Origin: Yamadazyma tenuis
Lineage: Eukaryota > Ascomycota > Pichiomycetes > Serinales > Debaryomycetaceae
Length of the DNA: 64,000 nt
Assembly (NCBI RefSeq): GCF_029203305.1
Contig: NC_089462.1
Span: 310,001-374,000 of the forward strand
Reading direction: 5' to 3'
The notes below the pieces were generated by a model, which was not told the DNA's origin, did not search any database, and worked only from the letters and a program-made list of their open reading frames with translations. The translations under genes and the position numbers were made by a program. This document shows positions 1 through 8,170 of this stretch, piece after piece; position 1 is the first letter of the stretch, and each line of letters begins with the position of its first letter.

Positions 1-1271
1 GAGCCAGTACCGAGCCGCCACCGCCGGTGGCCCTAGCGCCCGCCTCCCCAACAACCCATCCGTCCTCCCTGACACCCGGTGCTAAACCACCACCGCCTCC
101 ACACAAATACCCCAAAATCCAGCCAGCACCAGTGGCCAAGGCCGCCACCGCCGCCGCCCCCCTACGTCCGTCCAAGAAGCCCAAGCCCGTGCCCATCGCC
201 GTGTTGCCCAAACCTTCCAGCCGGTTGGAAACCAAATTCAACCCAACCATAAAACCCACCTCGTCTATCAAGCTCAAAAACGAAATAGGCCTCAGCAAAA
301 AATGGGTGCTACCTCCGCGGCCACGGCCAGGTAGAAAGCCTGTCAACGTGGATGATGACGACCCCAAGCGGTCCGGTATTAAAGATATACATCGTGGAGT
401 TAAAGAGATGAATATGCGTGATAAGCCGTCGATTGTGACAGCGGCAGAGACGCTACGAAAACCGGCGGCCACTGCCATGGCCGCCTCCACCACCAGCACG
501 GACACGCAGGCATCGGATCTGTCGGTGCCTGAGCCGGTGCCTGAGCATCCCGAACTTGCCAAACTCAAGGTTGACTACCTCACGAAACTTAAGGAACAAG
601 AGCTAATCAACAACTATATCGAGGTCATCAACAACCAGATCAAGCAGCTCGACTTTATTAAAAACGGGTACATATCTCTGGATACGCTTAACCAGCTCAA
701 CCAGAGCTCGGGCGACAAGACCGGCACCCGCGGCACGGGTACCGCGACCGCGACCGCGACCGCCAGCGGAGCCCCGTCTGCCACCCGGCCGCTCGCGCAG
801 AAAATCGCCTCGGCCACCACCAGCAGTATGCTGAATTACCAGGACTTGGAGATGGTCAATGACTTTACTGACTTGGAGCGCTTCCTTAGCTACTCGCTCA
901 AGTCGTCTAGTCTCATCCATCGGGTGACGAAAAACTACCAGGCCGATGAGAAAATCTCGATCAACGACCAGATCCAAAAGTACTTGAAGCTTCGTGCCAG
1001 CTTCAAGCAGACTCAGCTGAAGCGCAACAAGGGCAATAAAAAGCTCAAGAGCACCTCCATGCCGCCACCAGACCCTGGGCCTGTTCCCGAGCTGTTTAAC
1101 GGTTTGAACAATTTCGGGTCCAACTTGCTCACCGAGAACAACCTTTTTGACAAGTTGATCATCAACGACTTCAACGACGTTTCGGCCACCAAGGCGTGTG
1201 CCATTTGTAGCAAGTCCACGTGTTTCTGCTTGGATACTGATAAGAAGTACTCTGACAGTACGTATAGATGA
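1..1271 (+). CDS. Hap4/HapX-like regulatory subunit of the CCAAT-binding complex (5' end cut by window edge)
   Basis: The frame is open from base 3 to the stop at 1269-1271 with no usable ATG near the edge, so the 5' end lies outside the window. About 420 residues are visible. Around bases 295-343 is a lysine-then-WVLPPRPRPGRKP segment, the short Hap4 motif that binds Hap2/3/5. A predicted coiled coil follows at about 550-700, a Ser/Thr/Ala-rich linker comes next, and near the C-terminus (about 1197-1230) there is a C-x2-C-x4-C-x-C cluster like the cysteine-rich iron-sensing motif of HapX/Hap43. No basic leucine-zipper region is visible after the Hap4 motif, unlike HapX/Hap43. The family activates respiration genes or represses iron-consuming genes through CCAAT boxes. 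Which CTG-clade paralogue this is (HAP41, HAP42 or another) cannot be told from the sequence. Confidence 0.75.
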   Translation, partial: ASTEPPPPVALAPASPTTHPSSLTPGAKPPPPPHKYPKIQPAPVAKAATAAAPLRPSKKPKPVPIAVLPKPSSRLETKFNPTIKPTSSIKLKNEIGLSKKWVLPPRPRPGRKPVNVDDDDPKRSGIKDIHRGVKEMNMRDKPSIVTAAETLRKPAATAMAASTTSTDTQASDLSVPEPVPEHPELAKLKVDYLTKLKEQELINNYIEVINNQIKQLDFIKNGYISLDTLNQLNQSSGDKTGTRGTGTATATATASGAPSATRPLAQKIASATTSSMLNYQDLEMVNDFTDLERFLSYSLKSSSLIHRVTKNYQADEKISINDQIQKYLKLRASFKQTQLKRNKGNKKLKSTSMPPPDPGPVPELFNGLNNFGSNLLTENNLFDKLIINDFNDVSATKACAICSKSTCFCLDTDKKYSDSTYR

Positions 1272-1320
1272 ATAATGAATTGCGGGTGTATAATAGATGA
1301 TAATGAATGAGGTGTATAAG

Positions 1321-1600
1321 GATAATGATGAGGTGTATATATGATAATGATGAGGTGTATATATGATAATGATGAGGTGTATATATGATAATGATGAGGT
1401 GTATATATGATAATGATGAGGTGTATATATGATAATGATGAGGTGTATAGACGATAATGATAAGTGGTATATAAAGAGAATGATGAGTAGTTTATAAACG
1501 AGAATGATGAGTGGTGTATAGACGATAATGAATGAGGTGTATAAGAATAGACGATAATGATGAGGTAGACAATAATGATGAATGGTGTATAAATAACCAT
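1321..1600. repeat. 22-bp minisatellite downstream of the Hap4-like gene
   Basis: Five identical tandem copies of a 22-bp unit (GATAATGATGAGGTGTATAT plus AT) occupy 1321-1430. A sixth, diverging copy follows at 1431-1452, then degenerate copies containing GATAATGATGA/GTGTATA up to about 1600. The array begins about 50 bases after the Hap4-like stop codon and lies in the convergent 3' region shared with SDH3. Copy number is likely to vary between strains. Confidence 0.9.
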
Positions 1601-1656
1601 GAACGACTATCTAAATATTCCTCTTCAATCGAATAAATAGTGTATTTCATATATGC

Positions 1657-2304
1657 CTACATAAAAGTAAAGTATGTTCCCAACACCCCGGTCAACGCCA
1701 ACACAACGTACCCGGTCCTATACACCCCCTTGACAGTCAACTCTCTTCCACTGTCCCACAACAAGTGTCTCAACCCGTTGAAAGAGTGGAACACAAATGG
1801 GAATGCCATTCCTGCTTTGGCACCAATCTTCACCACTAATGGTAAACTGCCAAAAGCAGCAATCAAACTGTTCACGTCAAGCGGATATCCCAAGACACTG
1901 GAGGCAGCATAGCCACACGTCAATCCGTAGAACCCGAATGCCATCAACACACCGGTAATTCTGTGGAATGATGACAACACCCATGTGAGCTGAGGTTGGT
2001 AAATCTCCAAGTGTGGGGATCCTGGTCTGTTTTTTCTTTGTTGGACCAAAATTGCTTGCTCTTCGTCGTGGCTGGCTTTGATAGTTGACACATATCTGGC
2101 AAATGCTGGGGAGTATCTCAAAACTTGAGTGGATCCTGTGTTGTTAGTATTGATTGGCCAACGAGGAGCAGCATCAGGTGCGAGACTGGACGGGTTTTCG
2201 GGTGTGAAAAACAGCTCCATCGCTTCTGCTGGATTGGCTCATCATAATGGTGTGAAAAACGTACTCTTTAATCCTAATCCTAATCCGACACGAGTTAACA
2301 ACAT
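1657..2304 (-). CDS. SDH3: Succinate dehydrogenase cytochrome b560 subunit, with one intron
   Basis: Membrane anchor subunit of mitochondrial complex II, carrying haem b and the ubiquinone site. The gene is best read as two exons, 2304-2265 and 2135-1657, giving 172 residues. Exon 1 encodes an arginine/leucine-rich mitochondrial presequence. Exon 2 holds the conserved RPxSPHLxIYxPQLTW segment, the SSxHRITG helix with the haem/quinone-region residues, and the C-terminal WDSGRELTVKGVYRTGY motif, with three hydrophobic helices. Reading straight through from the ATG at 2220 gives a longer uninterrupted frame, but it has no targeting sequence and its first 28 codons lie in the predicted intron. 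CCAAT boxes lie upstream. Confidence 0.9.
2136..2264 (-). other. Spliceosomal intron of SDH3
   Basis: 129 nt on the minus strand. It begins with GTACGT (2264-2259), contains a perfect TACTAAC branch site followed seven bases later by the ACAG acceptor at 2139-2136. Removing it joins phase-1 codon halves (A + GA) into one arginine codon and fuses a typical mitochondrial presequence to the conserved Sdh3 body. The intron contains in-frame TGA codons, so it cannot be coding. Confidence 0.88.
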
Positions 2305-2875
2305 TCTTTAGAGTGAGTTTTGAAGTACAATTTCTATCCGTTTTTTTTCCCCCAAGTGCGCGGCCAACTATCCAATAAGAAGCATTTCAATTACGCCCCA
2401 AAACCTCCCGGAGAATCCGTCGGAATTGGGTCAATAGGATACTATACTTTACAGAAATAGACAAAACAACTAATAACGTACCATTGTAGGTACATACCAA
2501 TTTTCGGATCTCAAATCGCCAGAAATTTGCATTCTACAGCTCTTAAAAATCACCTCTCATGAAATCTGGAGAAGTTTCGCAGCCGGCTTTGAAAACTGCT
2601 CTAGACACCCATACTTAAATACACAATCTCCAACCACTACCTCCACAAAAGCCTTCAAAACACCTAAACTTCGAGATGTGTATATCCTACCTCTCTGAGA
2701 CCAAAACCATGTGCCCATACACCAACAACTCCTCATGCTGTCTCCATGTCCATCTCCCCCTTTGCGAGATGGACCAACGGCTTTGCCACCACACGACTGG
2801 CTGCTCGCACTATCCCAATTTAATCCTTGGAGCCAGTAAGTTTTGCTACAGCATTTAACCCTGTTTATTTGTCAT
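2305..2875. promoter_or_regulatory. Divergent promoter region SDH3 / PIB2 with CCAAT boxes
   Basis: 571 bases between the two start codons. CCAATAA occurs at 2372-2378 on the plus strand, and CCAAT on the minus strand at 2429-2425, preceded there by TGAC. Both are about 70-125 bases upstream of SDH3, a usual position for Hap2/3/5 sites. A pyrimidine-rich run lies at 2341-2353. A small open frame at 2676-2858 shows no family features and is not called. Confidence 0.45.
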
Positions 2876-5092
2876 ATGTCTTCAACCATCACCACAGAAA
2901 CCCCCAAGTTCACGTTGTCTTCATCGAACTCGGCGGAGGAACTTCGCCCCGGAGCCGTACTGGCCTCACCCACGGCGCCACTGTCCATTCCAAACGGTGG
3001 CTCGCATACCTCGAGCGAGACATCGGCCATAGATAACACGATTATTCCCAGCCCCCCGGCTCAGCTCCAAAAACTTCGACCCACAAGCGTGATACCGGGT
3101 GAAAACACAGATATCCTGCCCAGATCACAGGCGATACCACCGCCAACCACCCAGTCTACCACCGATTCCCAAATTAAAGGCGTGACACATCACCAACCTG
3201 TGGCGTCCAGCCGTACTTCTCACAGCCCATCGCCACGCGTTGGTACGGCCAGCGTTGGCCACCAGCACCATGGTGCCGCGAATGTCAGCGACTCCGACAG
3301 CCACAACGACAACGATAATGACAGTGAAAATGGGATAAATGACGGTAATAGCAGCAACGACGAAAACGCCATTAACGATAACGAAGCCGATCCCGAGGCC
3401 ACAAATCCCATCAACTTTCTCCAGTTCAAGAAGAAAAACGTCAAGCCACGCACCCAGTCGTTCCAATCGGTACTTTCCACTGCTTCCCTCAAGTCGTTAA
3501 CCCAACCCCCAATCCACCGCAATAGCAGTATAATCTCGTCCATTTCCAACGTCCATAACAACAAAAACTTCCAGTCGTACATCCAGGCCCCCGTGCTTTC
3601 GTCTATATCCAACCCACGTAAGGACGAAATTGAAATCGGTAGACAGTTGCCATTTGATCATAAAAGCCACCAGGAAGATCAGCAGCAAGAACTGAACGAC
3701 AACGATACGTACGAGGACCCTCTTATACAGCAGCAGCAGCTCACTCTTAACGCTTTGAAGAAGTTGAGCTTATCGCCTTTGCCTCGCATTGATAACGACA
3801 ACTTCGACGAAACCACAGATACAAGAGCCCGCAAGTCGGAGCCATACCAACCAGCTGCCGTCGACCTCTCCACGTTTGCCAGCTTGACTCGTCAACCAAA
3901 CGTCAACCAAAGAAGGTTATCTGGTGCATCCGAAATGGCCGATTCTTTGAAACCGTTGAGCACTTCGACTTCGGTTCCAAATAGTGCAGGTTCTACAGGC
4001 TCACAAGTGCTGATTCAAAGCCCGCTTCAGCAGCTTCAAACGGTTCAACGTCTGAGTACAAACGGTGATATCAGCAACCAGCTGTACCCCAATAAAACAA
4101 AAAACACTCTTTTGAACGATTTGACCCAAAGAAGACGATCTCAAAACCTGCCCATGACCTTGGTCAACCGGATTCCGTCGCCTAGAAGTATTGGGGCTTC
4201 CCAGGGCTTGCCTCAAGTCAATAATACTCCATCGAATCCACCTATTCAACAGACCACTCAACACCCAAACCCACCACCAGCTAATGCCGTGTCGTACTTC
4301 CCGGTCCCACAGGTCCACTCGCCTGCTCCGTCTGGTCCTCCCATCAAGCAGAAACACCTCCAACATATTAAAGGATTGCGGTCGCCCATGTACGTTCCAG
4401 CCGTGCTCCGCAAGACCATCGACGAAGAATCTGGAGAACCCTCGACTGCCATCTCCGCCACGTCTCTGACCAACAACGATTCGTCGGCCGCGTCCATGCG
4501 GTCGGTGGACTCGACCTTGTCGGTGGACTCGCGGTCGTCTTCGCCGGTGCTATCACCATCATCGACCTCCACCATCAAGAACTTCAAGAGCTACGAGCAC
4601 TTCCTACGTCAACCTCCTAGCCGCAAACACTGGCTCAAGGATGAAACCGTCTACAAGTGTGGGATCACCCAATGCCCAAGAGAGTTCAACTTTTTTGAGA
4701 GAAGACACCATTGCCGCAAATGCGGAGCCATCTTTTGCAAAGAACACACGTCCCACTTTTTGTACATCAACCACCTAGCACAGTTTACCACCGGGGGCCG
4801 GGGCACGCTCTCTCGTGTGTGTGACGGGTGTATTGGTGAGTACAATGAGTTCATGAAGAGCCAATTTGGGGTTAACCTCTACAAAAACGGGGACACCACG
4901 CCACGGACCAGCGTCGGCAACGAGCTGTGGGCTCCCGAGCGAAACGCGGCCCAGCCCAAGCAGTTCTACGAAAGGCAGTCGTTCACAGCCACCGATATTC
5001 CCACCCTGGCACTAAATAAAGACCTTAAGGATGGTCGGTCTGAGACGATTGTGGGCAGTGTGCCCGCCAATTGGAGTTGGAGCTCATTCTAA
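2876..5092 (+). CDS. PIB2: FYVE-domain TORC1 regulator Pib2
   Basis: 738 residues. Pib2 sits on the vacuole, binds PI3P through its FYVE domain and helps signal glutamine to TORC1. The first ~580 residues are low-complexity, rich in Ser/Asn/Gln/Pro, as in known Pib2. A FYVE zinc finger at about 585-665 has the three signature elements: WLKD, RRHHCRKCG and RVCDGC, with eight metal-ligand cysteines/histidines. The last 15 residues (VGSVPANWSWSSF) match the Pib2 C-terminal tail motif needed for TORC1 activation. The ATG at 2876 is the first in frame. The gene ends 161 bases before the STT3 start, in tandem. Longer than S. cerevisiae Pib2 (635 aa), mostly in the disordered part. Confidence 0.9.
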   Translation: MSSTITTETPKFTLSSSNSAEELRPGAVLASPTAPLSIPNGGSHTSSETSAIDNTIIPSPPAQLQKLRPTSVIPGENTDILPRSQAIPPPTTQSTTDSQIKGVTHHQPVASSRTSHSPSPRVGTASVGHQHHGAANVSDSDSHNDNDNDSENGINDGNSSNDENAINDNEADPEATNPINFLQFKKKNVKPRTQSFQSVLSTASLKSLTQPPIHRNSSIISSISNVHNNKNFQSYIQAPVLSSISNPRKDEIEIGRQLPFDHKSHQEDQQQELNDNDTYEDPLIQQQQLTLNALKKLSLSPLPRIDNDNFDETTDTRARKSEPYQPAAVDLSTFASLTRQPNVNQRRLSGASEMADSLKPLSTSTSVPNSAGSTGSQVLIQSPLQQLQTVQRLSTNGDISNQLYPNKTKNTLLNDLTQRRRSQNLPMTLVNRIPSPRSIGASQGLPQVNNTPSNPPIQQTTQHPNPPPANAVSYFPVPQVHSPAPSGPPIKQKHLQHIKGLRSPMYVPAVLRKTIDEESGEPSTAISATSLTNNDSSAASMRSVDSTLSVDSRSSSPVLSPSSTSTIKNFKSYEHFLRQPPSRKHWLKDETVYKCGITQCPREFNFFERRHHCRKCGAIFCKEHTSHFLYINHLAQFTTGGRGTLSRVCDGCIGEYNEFMKSQFGVNLYKNGDTTPRTSVGNELWAPERNAAQPKQFYERQSFTATDIPTLALNKDLKDGRSETIVGSVPANWSWSSF

Positions 5093-5253
5093 TATCTCAA
5101 GGTTGGGTGTTCCACCGAAATGAATGCTCTGTTTGGAGTAGTTTGTCTCATTGCATAGTCTATAATAATATAATAATAACGGGTCGCACACTTTTCAGAT
5201 TTTTCACCGCGAACGAAAGCCAAAACTTCATCTACGTGTTTGCTAAACCTCCA

Positions 5254-7476
5254 ATGTCAACGAATACCAAATTGCAATCGCAGGTATTGGGGATCCCCAT
5301 AGACACGATCCGGTTGTTACTACAGGTGCTTATTTTTGTGTCTGTGGCAGGAGCAGCCATTTCCTCCCGACTCTTTTCTGTCATTCGATTTGAGTCTATT
5401 ATCCACGAGTTCGACCCGTGGTTCAACTTCAGAGCCACCAAATATTTGGTGACCCACTCGTTCTACGACTTCTTGAACTGGTTCGACGACAGAACGTGGT
5501 ACCCATTGGGTAGAGTTACGGGTGGAACTCTCTACCCGGGTTTGATGGTAACGTCAGGTGTCATTTGGCACGTTTTAAGAGACTGGTTCAGCTTACCCAT
5601 TGACATTAGAAACATCTGTGTGATGTTGGCGCCGGCGTTCTCGGGGTTGACGGCCATTGCCACGTACGCGTTGACGACCGAGATGAAGGACTCGAACGCC
5701 GGGTTGTTGTCGGCTATTTTCATGGGAATTGCGCCTGGATACATTTCCAGATCAGTAGCAGGTTCCTACGATAACGAGGCTATTGCTATCACCTTGTTGA
5801 TGGCGACGTTTGCCTTCTGGATCAAGGCCCAGAAACAGGGTTCGGTCTTGTACGGCACTTTAACGGCGTTGCTCTACTTTTACATGGTGAGTGCTTGGGG
5901 TGGGTATGTTTTCATCACCAACTTGATTCCTTTGCATGTGTTTGTGTTGATCTTGATGGGTCGGTATAACCACCGGTTGTACACGTCATACTGCACCTGG
6001 TACGCTATTGGAACTTTGGCGTCGATGCAAATTCCGTTTGTGGGATTCTTGCCCATTAGATCCAATGACCATATGGCCGCATTGGGGGTGTTTGGCTTGA
6101 TTCAATTGGTGGCCTTTGGTGACTATGTCAAGTCTCAGATCACCGAAAAGGCCTTCAAAACCTTCTTGGTGGTCTCAATTGCCTCCATTGTGCTGTTGGG
6201 ATTGGGTGGTTTGGTGGGTTTAACGGCCTTGGGATGGATTGCTCCATGGACTGGTCGGTTCTACTCGTTGTGGGACACTAGCTACGCCAAGATTCATATT
6301 CCCATCATCGCCTCGGTGTCAGAACATCAGCCCACTGCCTGGCCGGCATTTTTCTTTGACACTTCCTTCTTGATCTGGTTGTTCCCAGCTGGAATCTACT
6401 TATGTTTCCAAGAATTGAAGGATGAGCATGTATTTGTGATCATCTACGGGGTGTTGTGCTCGTACTTTGCCGGGGTGATGGTCAGATTGATGTTGACCTT
6501 GACTCCGGTGATTTGTGTGTGTGGAGGTATTGCCGTGTCCAAGTTGTTCGATGCATACTTGGACATCTCAGACCTTTTCACCGGTGAGGTGGTGGAAGAA
6601 GATTCTAAAAAGAAGGGCTCCAAGAAGAAACCAGCCTCTTCGGCCACCATCTTCAAGATTTTGTCGAAGGTGTTGGTATTGACGTCGTTCGCCTACTACT
6701 TGTTCTACTTTGTATACCACTGTACCTGGGTCACTAGCAACGCCTACTCCTCGCCTTCGGTGGTGTTACCTTCCAGAAACCCGGACGGATCTCCCACCAT
6801 CATTGATGACTACAGAGAAGCCTACTACTGGTTGAGAATGAACACTCCTGAAGATGCTAAGGTGATGTCCTGGTGGGATTATGGTTATCAGATCGGTGGA
6901 ATGGCCGACAGAACCACTCTCGTTGACAACAATACCTGGAACAACACCCACATTGCCACCGTTGGTAAGGCTATGTGCTCGTCAGAAGAAGTGTCCTACG
7001 AGATCTTGAAGAAACATGATGTGGACTACGTATTGATTATTTTTGGAGGGGTCATTGGGTTCTCGGGTGACGACTTGAACAAGTTTTTGTGGATGATTCG
7101 AATCTCCGAAGGTATCTGGCCCGATGAGGTTCGTGAACGGGACTTTTTCACCGATAGGGGTGAATACAAAGTTGACCAATCTGCAACCGAAACCATGAAA
7201 AACTCCTTGATGTACAAGATGTCGTACTACCGATTCCACGATTTGTTCAATGGTAGAGATGGTATTGACAGAGTTAGAAGTCAAACCATCCCTATTGCCA
7301 ATGCACCCGAATTAAGTGTGGTGGAAGAGGCTTTCACATCTACAAACTGGATCGTGAGAATTTACAAGGTCAAGGATTTAGACAACTTGGGTAGAGATTT
7401 GAAACAAGTGTCTGCTGGCTCCAAGACCAAGAAGTCTAGAATCATCAAGAAACCTAAAATATCCTTGCGTGAGTAG
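5254..7476 (+). CDS. STT3: Oligosaccharyltransferase catalytic subunit STT3
   Basis: 740 residues. It transfers the lipid-linked glycan to Asn-X-Ser/Thr in the ER lumen. The protein has about a dozen transmembrane segments followed by a lumenal C-terminal domain. Visible signatures are the FDPWFNFRATKYL loop near the N-terminus, the SVSEHQP segment of external loop 5, the WWDYGYQI acceptor-binding motif at about W540-I547, and the DNNTWNNTH segment after it. The start at 5254 gives a short cytosolic tail; the frame is open upstream but without a plausible ATG. S. cerevisiae Stt3 is 718 aa; the length fits. The lysine-rich patch around residue 450 is in a cytosolic loop. Confidence 0.97.
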   Translation: MSTNTKLQSQVLGIPIDTIRLLLQVLIFVSVAGAAISSRLFSVIRFESIIHEFDPWFNFRATKYLVTHSFYDFLNWFDDRTWYPLGRVTGGTLYPGLMVTSGVIWHVLRDWFSLPIDIRNICVMLAPAFSGLTAIATYALTTEMKDSNAGLLSAIFMGIAPGYISRSVAGSYDNEAIAITLLMATFAFWIKAQKQGSVLYGTLTALLYFYMVSAWGGYVFITNLIPLHVFVLILMGRYNHRLYTSYCTWYAIGTLASMQIPFVGFLPIRSNDHMAALGVFGLIQLVAFGDYVKSQITEKAFKTFLVVSIASIVLLGLGGLVGLTALGWIAPWTGRFYSLWDTSYAKIHIPIIASVSEHQPTAWPAFFFDTSFLIWLFPAGIYLCFQELKDEHVFVIIYGVLCSYFAGVMVRLMLTLTPVICVCGGIAVSKLFDAYLDISDLFTGEVVEEDSKKKGSKKKPASSATIFKILSKVLVLTSFAYYLFYFVYHCTWVTSNAYSSPSVVLPSRNPDGSPTIIDDYREAYYWLRMNTPEDAKVMSWWDYGYQIGGMADRTTLVDNNTWNNTHIATVGKAMCSSEEVSYEILKKHDVDYVLIIFGGVIGFSGDDLNKFLWMIRISEGIWPDEVRERDFFTDRGEYKVDQSATETMKNSLMYKMSYYRFHDLFNGRDGIDRVRSQTIPIANAPELSVVEEAFTSTNWIVRIYKVKDLDNLGRDLKQVSAGSKTKKSRIIKKPKISLRE

Positions 7477-7584
7477 AACCAAAAATATATTAGTTAAATT
7501 AGTAAATAACTGACAGTAGCGTCTCCGCATTTGGTCAGCATCTTTAGTTTTTAAAATTTTCATCCCCAACACACTTTTTATTCC

Positions 7585-8160
7585 ATGACTGGCTTGTTAG
7601 ACTTAAAAGAACACTTGGTGTTTTACAGATCATATCACACAAACCCCAAGAATGTCAACATCCATTTGATATGTATCCCAATCATTTTGACAAGTGCAAT
7701 TGCCATTCTCGCTACGTTTGCGCTTTCCAATCCATACCTCAACTTGGGAGCTTTTCTTATTTCTAGCTTCGGAACCTTTTATGTCTTGTTGGACTGGAAG
7801 GTTGGTATCCCTACCGCTTGTGTTTACGGAACCTTTGCGTATGCCTTCACCAACTACTACCACTTTGTGGCTGAATCTCCGTTGTCATACTTTACCCAAC
7901 CGGACATTTTTAAGTTTGCTGTGTTTGTGCATGTGGTGGCATGGCTAGCTCAATTCTATGGTCACAAATTTCACGAGCAGAGAGCTCCTGCTTTGTTGGA
8001 TAACCTTCTTGGAGCATTGGTGTTGGCACCATATTTTGTGTCTTTTGAGGTGGCTTTCTGGTTGGGATTCAGACAGGATATAAAGGAGTACATGGATAAA
8101 GGAGCAGCCCAAAAACGGCTTGAATTCATGCGGCAGCAACTGACGAAAAAGACTCAATGA
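7585..8160 (+). CDS. MPO1: Mpo1-like 2-hydroxy fatty acid dioxygenase (DUF962)
   Basis: 191 residues. Mpo1 is an Fe(II)-dependent ER dioxygenase in the alpha-oxidation step of phytosphingosine breakdown (2-hydroxypalmitate to pentadecanoate). The start MTGLLDLKEHLVFYRSYH with the following NPKNVNIHLICIP, and the later HVVAWLAQFYGHKFHE segment, are the conserved histidine-bearing blocks of the DUF962 family. Four hydrophobic segments are visible. Length is close to S. cerevisiae Mpo1 (174 aa). It lies 108 bases after STT3 on the same strand and ends 10 bases before the stop of the convergent IME4-like gene, so the 3' ends must overlap. Confidence 0.88.
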   Translation: MTGLLDLKEHLVFYRSYHTNPKNVNIHLICIPIILTSAIAILATFALSNPYLNLGAFLISSFGTFYVLLDWKVGIPTACVYGTFAYAFTNYYHFVAESPLSYFTQPDIFKFAVFVHVVAWLAQFYGHKFHEQRAPALLDNLLGALVLAPYFVSFEVAFWLGFRQDIKEYMDKGAAQKRLEFMRQQLTKKTQ

Positions 8161-8170
8161 ACCGTATTTA

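Noticed and set aside
1013..1600. 195-codon minus frame made of His/Ile/Tyr/Ser repeats
   Set aside because: It is a translation of the 22-bp minisatellite and of the antisense of the Hap4-like gene, and starts inside that gene.
2676..2858. 60-codon Cys/His-rich plus frame upstream of PIB2
   Set aside because: No defined zinc-finger spacing or family. It lies in the PIB2 promoter/leader, and GTAAGT near 2836 has no matching branch site for a splice into PIB2.
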